NCBI GenBank assembly: GCA_965153355.1
Contig: OZ231126.1
Span: 48,484,001 to 48,548,000 of the forward strand
Origin: Flaccisagitta enflata
Lineage: Eukaryota; Chaetognatha; Sagittoidea; Aphragmophora
Direction: 5' to 3'
Length of the DNA: 64,000 nucleotides
The position numbers were made by a program, and so were the translations under genes. Under the pieces are notes generated by a model. That model had not been told where the DNA came from. It searched no databases and was given only the letters and a program-made list of their open reading frames with translations. Each line of letters opens with the position of its first letter. Positions within the stretch are counted from its first letter, which is position 1. Positions 37,127-64,000 of the stretch are shown in pieces.

Positions 37127-49793
<12,667 letters not shown>

Positions 49794-49852
49794 ATGTAGT
49801 CCATCGCTTGAATGACGCGATTCGGATGACAATCTCAATACATCGAGGTGCA

Positions 49853-49858
49853 AATAAA
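49853..49858 (+). promoter_or_regulatory. Polyadenylation signal AATAAA (RDH10-like, exon 3A)
   Basis: Canonical hexamer 60 bases after the stop codon at 49791-49793; an identical one follows exon 3B at 55640-55645. Confidence 0.65.
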
Positions 49859-51988
49859 GATGAAATTTCGGTTTCAGTCTCTTTTCATAACTATATTTAT
49901 AACTATTTTATGATTTTATTAATGAAATTTGTAATTTTGAAGTTTGATATTATTTTATTAGAAAAAGAAACCCTAGTATGATAAAGGCATAGCTTTGTTT
50001 TATTGACAAAGACAAGAAAGAATCACTGGAAATAATAGATTTCTTAAAGATAGTAGAACAAAAATTCAAAACCTGCAAAGGGAAGATTCCAAGACTTGAA
50101 CAAATTGAACAATTTTGCATTTCTAAGAACATGGCCCTCATCTTATATGTTCTTAGAATGAGGCCATGTTTTTGCAGATGCAAAATTTTGCATATAGAGA
50201 GCGTCTTAGAATTTTCCCTAAGACAAGTCAAGTTGCAAAACTAAATTTTTTTTAGATTTCCTCCTTTTTTTTCCTCTTTTTACTTGCTCAGCACTTTTTT
50301 TTATCTACAAATGATTTTCTATGCAACACTAAAAACAATATCACATAACAATTATACTTTTTGATGAAAAAAATCTAAATTTGTCAAATTTAGAACATCA
50401 AAAAAAATGTTTTGACTCTTCTAATTTGGTCTTCGTTTGCACCTCGACATACATGTAGTAACATATCCTACAGAACTTACAGAAGCAATGATATTATAGT
50501 GAGAGGGGTAGTCAAAATCGCTAGCACCCCTACCTGCAGCTTAGATGTTCAATACTACATAGGCATCAAAGGTGGTAGCCAGTAGCTTATCCCAATACTT
50601 TTACCGCCATCAAGGCGATTTCTCGTATTCATCATAGTTTTCAAGTTACAGGCTTTTAATGGGTGAAAATCAGCCATTTTTGGAAGTGTTGGATTTTGCC
50701 CTTTTATGACCAATATATCAAGAATTAAATGGAAATTCAAAAATCGCCTCGATGACGGGAATTGTATTGGGATTAGTTAAATTTTGTACAATCAAGGTAG
50801 AAAAGTTTGTAGGCGGGTGTCTTTGGCCCTTTTACTCTCTTTTTCACCCTTTATCAGTCAATGCTGCAGAGTAAAAAAGATAAATACCTTAAAAACAGTT
50901 CGAAAATGCTATTTTCACAGCATTTTACAGCATAAAAAGATAATGAATTTTAACAATCAAGTTAGAAAATTTTGAAGGCGAGTGTCTTTGGCCCTTTTAC
51001 TCCCTTTTTGACCCTTTATGAATTAATGTTGTAGAGGAAAACAGATAAATACCTTACAAACAGTTTAAAAATGCTATTTTTACAGCATTTCCACAGCATT
51101 TTACAGCATAAATTGATAAAATATTTCAACAATTAAGGTAGAAAGTTCTGTAGGCGAGTGTCTGTGGCCCTTTTACCCCTTTTTGACCGTTTCTAAGTAA
51201 ATGCTGCAGAGGAAAACAAAGAAATACCTTAAAAACAGTTCAAAAATGCTATTTTTGCAGCATTTCCACAGCATTCTATAGCATAAAATGATGATAAGTT
51301 TTAACAATAAAGGTAGAAAATTTTGTAGGTGAGTGTCTTTGGCCCTTTTGCTCCCTTTTTGACCCTTTATAAGTTAATGCTGCAGAGGAAAAATGAGAAA
51401 TACCTTAAAAACAGTTAAAAATGCTGTTTTTACAGCATTTCCACAGCATTTTACAGCACTCAATAAAAAATTTTCATGTTGAGGGTTTATATTTTGCTAC
51501 GAAATAATAAATTAAGCATTCCCAAAGACAAATCCATCGGCTTTTTAGACTAGATATTTCATTTGGGCCGTCCAAAGCCTCGAAGTTGCGTGGCTCCAAG
51601 AAAACCCGACGGAGCTATGAGAAATGTGTTCACACTTTAGGGCATGTTATCACAAAAATGCTCATATCTCCGGAACGCTTAGAGCTATGGTCTTGAAATT
51701 TTAGAGGTAAACGCAGAATTTAATGCTCTTTCAGACCATTCCACATGGCGGGCACCCTTGTATCATGTGATTGGTCAAATTACCGTGACACACAGTGTGA
51801 CATGAGCGTGACGGGGTGTGAACACATTTCTCATAGCACACTCAAAATTTTATATCTCCGGTCTGATAAATAGGAAAGTCATGAAATTTGGCATGAACAC
51901 CCTCAAATGACTCTATTAAACGGGCAAAAAAGAAAAAGTTTTGAAAACCAACGCAAAGTGCCTTATTTATTTGGTATAGTCAATTTTT

Positions 51989-53021
51989 GTCCGCGACGGA
52001 ATATCATTCCGACGCGGACTATAATTCAAGGCGGGTGGGTGTCGTCGTCGTTGTCGTTGTCGTTGTCGTCGTCGTCGTCGTCCCGGATTTTAAAAAATGG
52101 ATAACTTTTTTATGCTTTGACCAATTTGGTTCATATTTGGTGGGAAGTTGTACTAGGGTAAGGCGCTTTACATCCTATCCGATTTTTGTGATCCGACCAA
52201 CCCAACCGGCCCAACCAGCCTACCGGCCTAAAAGTGAAAAACGTGCATAACTTTGGCATTTTTCAACCAATTTAGCTGAAATTTGGTATGGAGTCTCTAA
52301 ATGGAAGGCCTCAACATATGTATATGATTTATATGCATTTGAGCATGCTAACCGGCCAAACCGACCTACCACCCAACCAGCCAACCCGCCTAAAAGTGAA
52401 AAACTTGCATAACTTTGTCATTTTTCAACTGATTTGGTTGAAACTTGGTATGGAGTCTCTAAATGGAAGAACTCAACATATGCACACTATTTATCCTGTC
52501 AAACCAGCCTACCACCCAACCAGCCTACAGCCTAAAAGTGAAAAATGCGTATAACTTTGGCATTTTTCAACCAATTTGGTTAAAATTTAGTATGGAGTCT
52601 CTAAATGGAAGGACTCAACACATGTATGTGATTTATTTATGTTTGAGCATGATAACCGGCCAAACCGTCCTACCACCCAACCAGCTTACCGGCCTAAAAG
52701 TGAAAAACTTGCATAAATTGGACATTTTTCAACCAATTTGGTTGAAACTTGGCATGGGGTCTCTAAATGGAAGAACTCAACATATGCACACTATTAAACC
52801 AAACCAGCCTACCACCCAACCACCCTACTAGCCTAAGAGTGAAAAATGTGCATAACTTTGCTATTTTTCAACGGATTTGCATGAAACTTTGTATGGAGGC
52901 TTTAAATGTAAAGACTTATAGTTTTAGGGAACTTACAGGGTTAGCGATCTTTTGGTCATAGCGATCTTATGGAATTGGTGATCTTTAACCCCCCTCCGTC
53001 GCGGACCCAGATACTGTTCAG
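51989..53021. mobile_element. DNA-transposon-like insertion present only in unit B
   Basis: The 1033-bp insert is absent from the matching place in unit A (47219). It is flanked by a 6-bp direct repeat ATTTTT (51983-51988, 53022-53027). It starts GTCCGCGACGGA; the exact inverse TCCGTCGCGGAC lies at 52995-53006, 15 bases from the right edge. Inside are a GTC trinucleotide run (52037-52083) and about five units of 145-165 bp ('cctaaaagtgaaaaac..gcataactttg..tttttcaaccaatttggttgaaac'). No transposase is encoded. Confidence 0.85.
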
Positions 53022-53858
53022 ATTTTTTGAATAAAAACGTCAAAATGAGTAATAAAGAATTACAACGAAAATTGTAAATTTACTATTTCAAAAACTGACC
53101 ATTCAATGTGAGATTTTAGATGCTTTGAACCACCACCAGGACAAATGAAAATGACCCTTTTTTTGTAATCTTTTTTGTTTTCTGTTATCTTTTACCCCTA
53201 TGAAAGTCAGCGTGACCTACGTGAGACATATAAAAATCAGTAAAATTAGCCCTTTTTTGGGCCATAGAGCCTCATAATATGTCCCAACCAGAGACACAAA
53301 GTTGTTCCTTAGGTACGACCTGATATCCCTGAACAGTTAATGGCACTTTTCTCACAAAAATTTTTTGGTAAGGATACTCGATATACCATCTAATCCGGGT
53401 ATCTCCCTGGCCCGGTGAATCCTGAATCATACCTATATTACTACATAAATAAGCTAATATCTCCTAAACCAGACTTCAGATTTAATTCGAATTTTGCAGA
53501 AGTTGTTTATTTACTACCCTCTACTTGTATACCAAATTAAAAAAAAATTCATAAACTTTTACTACCCTCTACCCTCTACCTATGTAAGTCCCAGTTAAAT
53601 ATTACTACAAAAATAATAGGCAAAGGTTTGTAAAAGTTTATGAATTTTTCTGAAAATTGGTACACAAGCTCCCATTGACATAAAAATACCACTGGTAAAG
53701 TTTCATGAACATCTGAAGTCCGGTTCAAAAGATATGAGAAGGTTTTAAACGAACGAACAAACAACAGACAACGCATCACTGCTATCACATAGTCACCGAC
53801 GAAAACTGTTCGTCGGGGACAAAAAAAAACAGGGAAAAGTCATGGCGCTTCTTCTCAG

Positions 53859-55580
<1,722 letters not shown>

Positions 55581-56568
55581 ATGTAGTCCATCGCTTGAAT
55601 GACGCGATTCGGATGACAATCTCAATACATCGAGGTGCAAATAAAGATGAAATTTCGGTTTCAGTCTCTTTTCATAACTATATTTATAACTATTTTATGA
55701 TTTTATTAATGAAATTTGTAATTTTGAAGTTTGATATTATTTTATTAGAAAAAGAAACCCTAGTATGATAAAGGCATAGCTTTGTTTTATTGACAAAGAC
55801 AAGAAAGAATCACTGGAAATAATAGATTTCTTAAAGATAGTAGAACAAAAATTCAAAACCTGCAAAGGGAAGATTCCAAGACTTGAACAAATTGAACAAT
55901 TTTGCATTTCTAAGAACATGGCCCTCATCTTATATGTTCTTAGAATGAGGCCATGTTTTTGCAGATGCAAAATTTTGCATATAGAGAGAGTCTTAGAATT
56001 TTCCCTAAGACAAGTCAAGTTGCAAAACTAAATTTTTTTTAGATTTCCTTCTTTTTTTTCCTCTTTTTACTTGCTCAGCACTTTTTTTTTTTATCTACAA
56101 ATGATTTTCTATGCAACACTAAAAACAATATCACATAACAATTATACTTTTTGATGAAAAAAGTCTAAATTTGTCAAATTTAGAATATCAAAAAAAATGT
56201 TTTGACTCTTCTAATTTGGTCTTCGTTTGCACCTCGACATACATGTAGTAACATATCCTACAGAACTTACAGAAGCAATGATATTATAGTGAGAGGGGTA
56301 GTCAAAATCGCTAGCACCCCTACCTGCAGCTTAGATGTTCAATACCACATAGGCATCAAAGGTGGTAGCCAGTAGCTTATCCCAATACTTTTCCCGCCAT
56401 CGAGGCGATTTCTCGTATTCATCATAGTTTTCAAGTTACAGGCTTTTAATGGGTGAAAATCAGCCATTTTTGGAAGTGTTGGATTTTGCCCTTTTATGAC
56501 CAATATATCAAGAATTAAATGGAAATTCAAAAATCGCCTCGATGACGGGAATTGTATTGGGATTAGTT

Positions 56569-57147
56569 TTTGACTGTTACCTCAGTTGCCCATGTGGCGT
56601 CTTCCATTTGAGCTGTGGGTAGGGGTGCTAGCGATTTTGCTGCCCCTCTCATTGTAATATCATTGGATCTGTAGATAATTTCGCCTCGTCTACCATGATT
56701 CACTGGTTGGTGAAACATGAAGAGGTGAAAATGATATTTAACTAATTGATGGATCTAAATCATCCTTGGTGCTCAATTTTTCATCATTCTCATAATGGGC
56801 CAAATTCCCCTGAACCGTTCATACTTAACTTTTCCTCCTGCTTGTTTCCCTTTTGTTTCTTTCTCTATTCTTTCGTTCTTAGTTTTTTCCTGCTTCTTTC
56901 TTTCTTCTTCTTTCCTTCCTTCTTTCCTTCTTTCCGTCTGTCACTCTTTCTTTCCTACTTTGTTTTTTACTTACCTTTAATTTTTTTCTGTCTTTCGTTC
57001 TTTCTTTTGTCCTTTCTTTCTCTCGTTCTTCCCTGCAGTCATTTATTCTTTCTTCTTAGCTTTCGCATTTATGTACTTCTTTCATTCTCCCTTTGTCTTC
57101 CTCTGGTTCCTTTTTTACTTTTTCACCTCTTGTTACCGTGTCTGTTC

Positions 57148-57231
<84 letters not shown>

Positions 57232-57502
57232 CTCTCTAGATCTCATTAATTATTTTATTCATTCATTTATTCATTCACCTTAATGGAAAGAAATTTTTTA
57301 TCGGTCTTTTGAGAATTAAGTCTTATAGTCTTTTGGTCTATGGGTCTATGGTTTTTTAGGTCTCTTAGTCATTAAGTCATAATATTATTAACTCATTCGT
57401 CATGCGGTCATCTGCAATAAAAGTCAAAATAAATAAAAGTGTTAATATTGTTGATATTTGATTTACGTGACTGGTAAGTGTTGGCGTTGTTTAAAGTGAC
57501 AG
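56569..57502. other. Intergenic region before the methyltransferase gene
   Basis: Holds a pyrimidine-rich TTTC/TTCC stretch (56820-57070), a (CT)n tract (57152-57228) and AT-rich sequence. The start codon follows 'aaagtgacag', which may be an acceptor of a leader intron. Confidence 0.5.
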
Positions 57503-59160
57503 ATGAAATTCTGCGAGTTGATCGACGGTGGCCTCGCCACGACTCTGATTCGAAATGGACAAACTTTGATCAGCGACGACCCATTATGGAGTGCCAGGTT
57601 GCTGCACAGTGATCCTAGAAGTATTTATCACGCTCATAAACAATTTAGCGACAGCGGCGCATCAATTCTCATCTCTGCTTCTTATCAAGCCAGTATCGCG
57701 GGGTTTAAAGATCACTTAGGCATCGACGCAGAGGAAGGTTAGGAGAAAACTTAAATTGAAACTGAAACCAAACTAGTACTGTTTTCGTTTTCGGTGAGGT
57801 CTTTTGTTTTACTGACTTTCTAAGCGGGTTTTTATTTAGGGTTAGGGGTAGGGTTAAGGGAGGGGTTGGGGGCGGTTTTAGGGTTAGGGCCAGGGTTAGG
57901 GCTAGGTGAGGGCTACATTTCAACCCGGATTTACTCAAATTAAAGCTTCGCCCAAGCGGGAAAACCCAAAAGAAAACAAAAGATCTGAATCATCTTAGGA
58001 AAAATTTCCATAAAAACCTTTATTTTGAATTATTCATTTGAACATCTCCTGTTTATTTTATTCATTCAATCATCGTGATCTAACATTTTGCCATGTATCC
58101 CATCTCAGGGGTCATTTGCCTTGTGCTGGAATGACCTCACATTTGGCATGGCACCCATACGTGCATGAAAACTGCATGATTTGCCTCAAAGCCAAACCAA
58201 TTTATACATTCATTCACTCACTCGTTCATTCAGCTTTCAGTTTGGTCGGTTCTTCCGTGGACATTGCACGCGAAGCCTCAATTGACTCTTCGAAAGAGCA
58301 AAGGCAACTGCACGATGACTGTCGAGAGAGTTGTCCATTTAGTGGTGGTCGGGCGAGTTTGATTGCTGGGTCGGTCGGTCCATATGGGGCTTGTCTCCAC
58401 GATGGGTCTGAGTACACGGGATCGTACGTGGACACGCTCTCCGTGGAACAGCTCAAAGAATGGCATAGGTAAGGGGTGTATATTATTGAGTGGCTTTTGA
58501 TTTTTTCCCCCCTTGCCTTTGATTTTCTTCCTAGCGACGCGTCGCGTCGCGTTTTTATATCTATGATTTTCTTCCCCATATAGCAATAAAACAATGTAGT
58601 TAAGGTTTAAATAGTGTTAAATTGTGTTTTACTAATTGTGTTTTATGATTTGGTACTGTCAAAAGTTATATTTTCCCCAAATTTCCTTTTTTTCTCTTTT
58701 TTCCCCCTTTGATTTCCTTCCCCATCTCCAGACCCTTTGATTGGGGGGAGGGGGAAAACTCAATAATATACAGGCCTGGGTAAGTGTCAATGACAGTCAG
58801 CTTAAAGTGTGTTTCGAGGAGATATTTGTTCGTTATTGTTGCTCTTTGCTTTTGTTATGATAAATAGAAATGAGTTTCAAAAGACCTTTGAAACATGATG
58901 TGAAAAAAGAAAAATGAAAAAATATATGAACAAGAATGAAAGACAAAGTTAAATCTTGGTAAGGGCCACGGTCACCCTGTGGAAACATTGAGAATGAGGA
59001 AATATTGACCGTTAATGAGGAGAAATTGGGATAGAAAATAACTGGCCAACAGTTAGTCTCTTATGATTAGAAATGTACGGAGTGGGTAAAAAAAATGGAG
59101 CAAATGAAACTATGAAAGAGAGAAGGGAAAAAAATTTGTCTAAAATAATTGAAAAACTAA

Positions 59161-59213
<53 letters not shown>

Positions 59214-60869
59214 AAAAAGGTAAGAGGGAAAGAAAGAAGGGATCAAGGATAGATAAAGAGATGTAAGGATGGAAAAAGAAAGGGTGAAGGAAGTTAGACT
59301 TAAGGAGTAGGATTAGGAAGTAGGACACAGAAAGAAAGACAAAGAAATGCATGCAAACGGAGTGGATAAACAAATGGATCAAATGAAAGCGAGAAGGGGA
59401 AAAAACTGAGGCAAAAATAACTGAAAAAGAAAGAAAAAAGAAAGAAAGAAAGAATGAATGAATGAATGAAAGAATGAAAGAAAGAAAAGATAACGAAAGA
59501 AAGAAAAAGGTAAGAAAGAAGGGAAGAAGGAAAGAAAGTAGGGAAGAAGGAAAGAAAGAAGGGAAGAACGATAGATAAAGAGACGGAAGAATGGAAACAA
59601 GGCCGGATACACGGCCATCAGTTGCGGACGGGTGGGCAGGGGCGGAAATGCAACTGTCCGCGACTACAAATGTTTTAAAACGCTCATTTCCTCACTTTTC
59701 GACTCGTGTCCACGGACCGACCGATGGACCGACGGACCGATGGACCGATGGACGGACAAAGCCTCTTATAGAGTTGCATGTCCGCAACTAAAAAGGGGTG
59801 AAGGAAGTTGGACTTAAGGAGCAGGAAGTAGGGCATGAGTAGCAAGTAGGTCATGAGTAGGAAGTAGGACAAAGAAAGAAAGAAAAAAAGGGAAAGAAAG
59901 AAATAAACAAGCCCGACCGGGCAACGATGTGTCCTGACTGTGTATCTACGTATCATTGAATGACTATGGCGGTAGACATATGAGATATATGGAGGGATAG
60001 GTGGACAGACAGACATAGAAAAACTGGGCCATACGATCTAAAGAGGCTTTCCATGCCCCCATCATCTTAAAGAGTGTGCCGTTTGGTACAAGACATCATC
60101 GGGGCTGAAAAGAACTGGAAACTGCTATTTTCTAGGCTTAACAGACGGAAATACGGACCGACGGACGGTCCAACGGACAGACCCTCTTACAGAGACGCGT
60201 TCCTGACAGGTGCATCTTTATAGGAAAGAAAGAAACACAGACGAACGGAGAGGTCACCACGCGGACTCTCTAATCGTTTTCTATCTCGCTGACAGACCGC
60301 GCATGAAGGCGTTGAGGCAACGCGATTGCGACCTCTTTGCCATCGAAACAATTCCATCGTTGAAGGAAGCCGACGCCGTGCTTCAAACGCTGAAAGAACA
60401 TCCGTCTACCAAAGCTTGGGTGACATTTTCTTGTCAAGACGGCCACTCGTACAAAGTTTCCTCCAAAGACGATGTGTTGAAAACCGCTTACGGCGACTCG
60501 TGGGCAGATTCCGTAATTACGTTGAGCGAAAAGTACGGACGTGACGGACTGATGGGGGTTGGGATCAACTGCACGCGTCCTTCGTCGATAATTCCGCTTC
60601 TCGACTCGTTGAAAAGTCACGCGAAATTCTCACGTCTCGACCCGGATATGAAAATCATCCTTTACCCTAACAGCGGCGAGAATTGGAGCCCCGAGAAAGG
60701 ATATTACCGATCGGGTGATCAGTTTCGACCGTTTAAGGATTTTTGCCTCGAGTGGTTGAGATACGAGTTGGGAGAACGAGATGCGTGGGTTGGAGGCTGT
60801 TGTCAAGTGTTTCCCTCGGACGTAGCGTCTTTGCATCAACTGTGTTATAGAGACGTAGGCGCGGGATGA
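57503..60869 (+). CDS. Homocysteine S-methyltransferase (MmuM/YbgG-type), complete, 3 exons
   Basis: Exons 57503-57737, 58234-58468 and 60296-60869 join in frame (phases 1, 2) to 1044 nt, 347 aa, the normal size. The N-terminus has the [10 protein letters not shown] motif of the (beta/alpha)8 barrel; SASYQAS and AGSVGPYGA follow. The zinc-binding cysteines are Cys249 in GVGINC and Cys325-Cys326 in GGCC. The family moves a methyl group from S-methylmethionine (or S-adenosylmethionine) to homocysteine to make methionine, in the cytosol. The end after GGCC ([10 protein letters not shown]) is unusual: the common 'RTTP.HI' is not seen, so the tail may be diverged or differently spliced. Exon 2 starts at CTTTCAG rather than after it, because only that gives an open joined frame. 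A MITE lies directly on the exon 2 donor. Gap to the next gene is 384 bases. Confidence 0.88.
57836..57905 (+). repeat. Telomere-like TTAGGG degenerate array
   Basis: TTAGGGTTAGGGGTAGGGTT-type sequence in methyltransferase intron 1. Similar degenerate arrays are at 11320-11680 and 35465-35575. Confidence 0.7.
58471..58778. mobile_element. hAT-like MITE, CAGGGGTG family, on a splice donor
   Basis: Same interior as 19758-20080 and 43244-43554 (cttttgattt, cctttgattttcttcc, terminal ATTATTGAG / CTCAATAAT). Similar 8-mers TAGGTAAG (58466-58473) and TGGGTAAG (58777-58784) flank it; the exact edges are uncertain by 2-3 bases because the first bases of the left end are altered. Confidence 0.75.
58860..59595 (+). 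repeat. Purine-rich GAAA region
   Basis: (GAAA)n at 59160-59216, then interrupted GAAAGAA/GGAAGAA repeats with partial duplication of an approximately 250-bp block (agaaagggtgaaggaagttagactt near 59277 recurs near 59796). No coding content. Confidence 0.7.
59598..59790 (-). repeat. Hairpin-ended GTCC-core repeat, reverse
   Basis: Starts CAAGGCCGGATACACGGCC and ends GTTGCATGTCCGCAACTA, with GGACCGACGGACCGATGGAC units as the core. Confidence 0.8.
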
Positions 60870-61253
60870 TGGTGATACGTGTCGAGTTTTTTTTTCAATT
60901 TTAGACGAGGACCTAGTTTCATTTTTTTTTTCTCCTCTTAACTGAAACCTGGTTACAATCATACAATACCAACAGAATGAAGGAAAAGATTAAGCTTATT
61001 GAGACGGATAAGGTAACCGGAAAAACACCAACGACTTGAACAAGGCCTAATCCAACGTAAAACAAAAGAGCATGAAGCTAAAGACCAGGATTTGCGCAGC
61101 TCAGGTTCCATTAAACAAAACCTGTTCTGACTGAGAATTAGAGAAACCTGTAATGGATGAGCTCTTGCCCAGTCTCCCATAATTCTGCTTGATTTCTCAT
61201 ATCAACATTCAACGTAAAATCCTTGAACTTTTGCCTATTCCATCATTAAAATC
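60870..61253. other. Intergenic region between methyltransferase and peptidase genes
   Basis: 384 bases, no repeat and no canonical AATAAA. The 3' end of one gene and the promoter of the next must share this interval. Confidence 0.5.

Positions 61254-64000
<2,747 letters not shown>

Noticed and set aside
57836-57905. True telomere or chromosome end
   Set aside because: Array is short and degenerate, and lies inside an intron with coding exons on both sides.

Overview
The window is eukaryotic, almost certainly from a non-vertebrate metazoan with a repeat-rich genome. Genes are split into small exons with GT/AG introns of up to about 10 kb. Intergenic gaps are short (0.35 to 1.9 kb), and the protein families found are animal ones (RDH10-like SDR, PM20D1-like M20 peptidase, PGP/PDXP phosphatase, a GR/Grl-type seven-helix receptor). 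No bacterial operon, CRISPR or ribosomal RNA signal is present. The species cannot be fixed from sequence alone. All recognised genes lie on the + strand.

Layout. 1-2543: last intron and terminal exon of an unrecognised gene that starts before the window. 3212-9888: complete five-exon phosphoglycolate/pyridoxal phosphatase-like gene (HAD family, 312 aa). 10239-35921: large gene of about 15 exons for a seven-helix protein that best fits the gustatory-receptor-like superfamily (about 777 aa in the best splice model). 37127-49793: three-exon RDH10-like retinol dehydrogenase (339 aa). Its last two exons lie in a 4.76-kb segment that is repeated directly downstream (46017-50778 and 50779-56568). 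57503-60869: complete three-exon homocysteine S-methyltransferase (347 aa). 61254-63110: first two exons of a PM20D1-like M20 peptidase that runs off the right end.

Most of the DNA is introns filled with mobile and simple repeats: very long (GA)n/(CT)n tracts, fold-back elements with internal minisatellites, two groups of hAT-like elements with 8-bp target duplications, a roughly 830-bp family present three times, and a short hairpin-ended family with a GGTC/GTCC core present in a dozen or more copies. These explain nearly all the long low-complexity open frames, which are not genes.

The genes do not form an obvious pathway. The nearest thing to a functional theme is a possible receptor gene beside a retinoid-type dehydrogenase, which may be coincidence. 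The most notable observations are the duplicated RDH10-like 3' exons (real duplication or collapsed haplotypes), a transposon present in only one of the two copies, a hAT-like MITE sitting on the splice donor of the methyltransferase gene, and purine/pyrimidine repeats placed next to splice sites. Exon coordinates were built by hand from reading frame, splice sites and phase; no transcript evidence was available.
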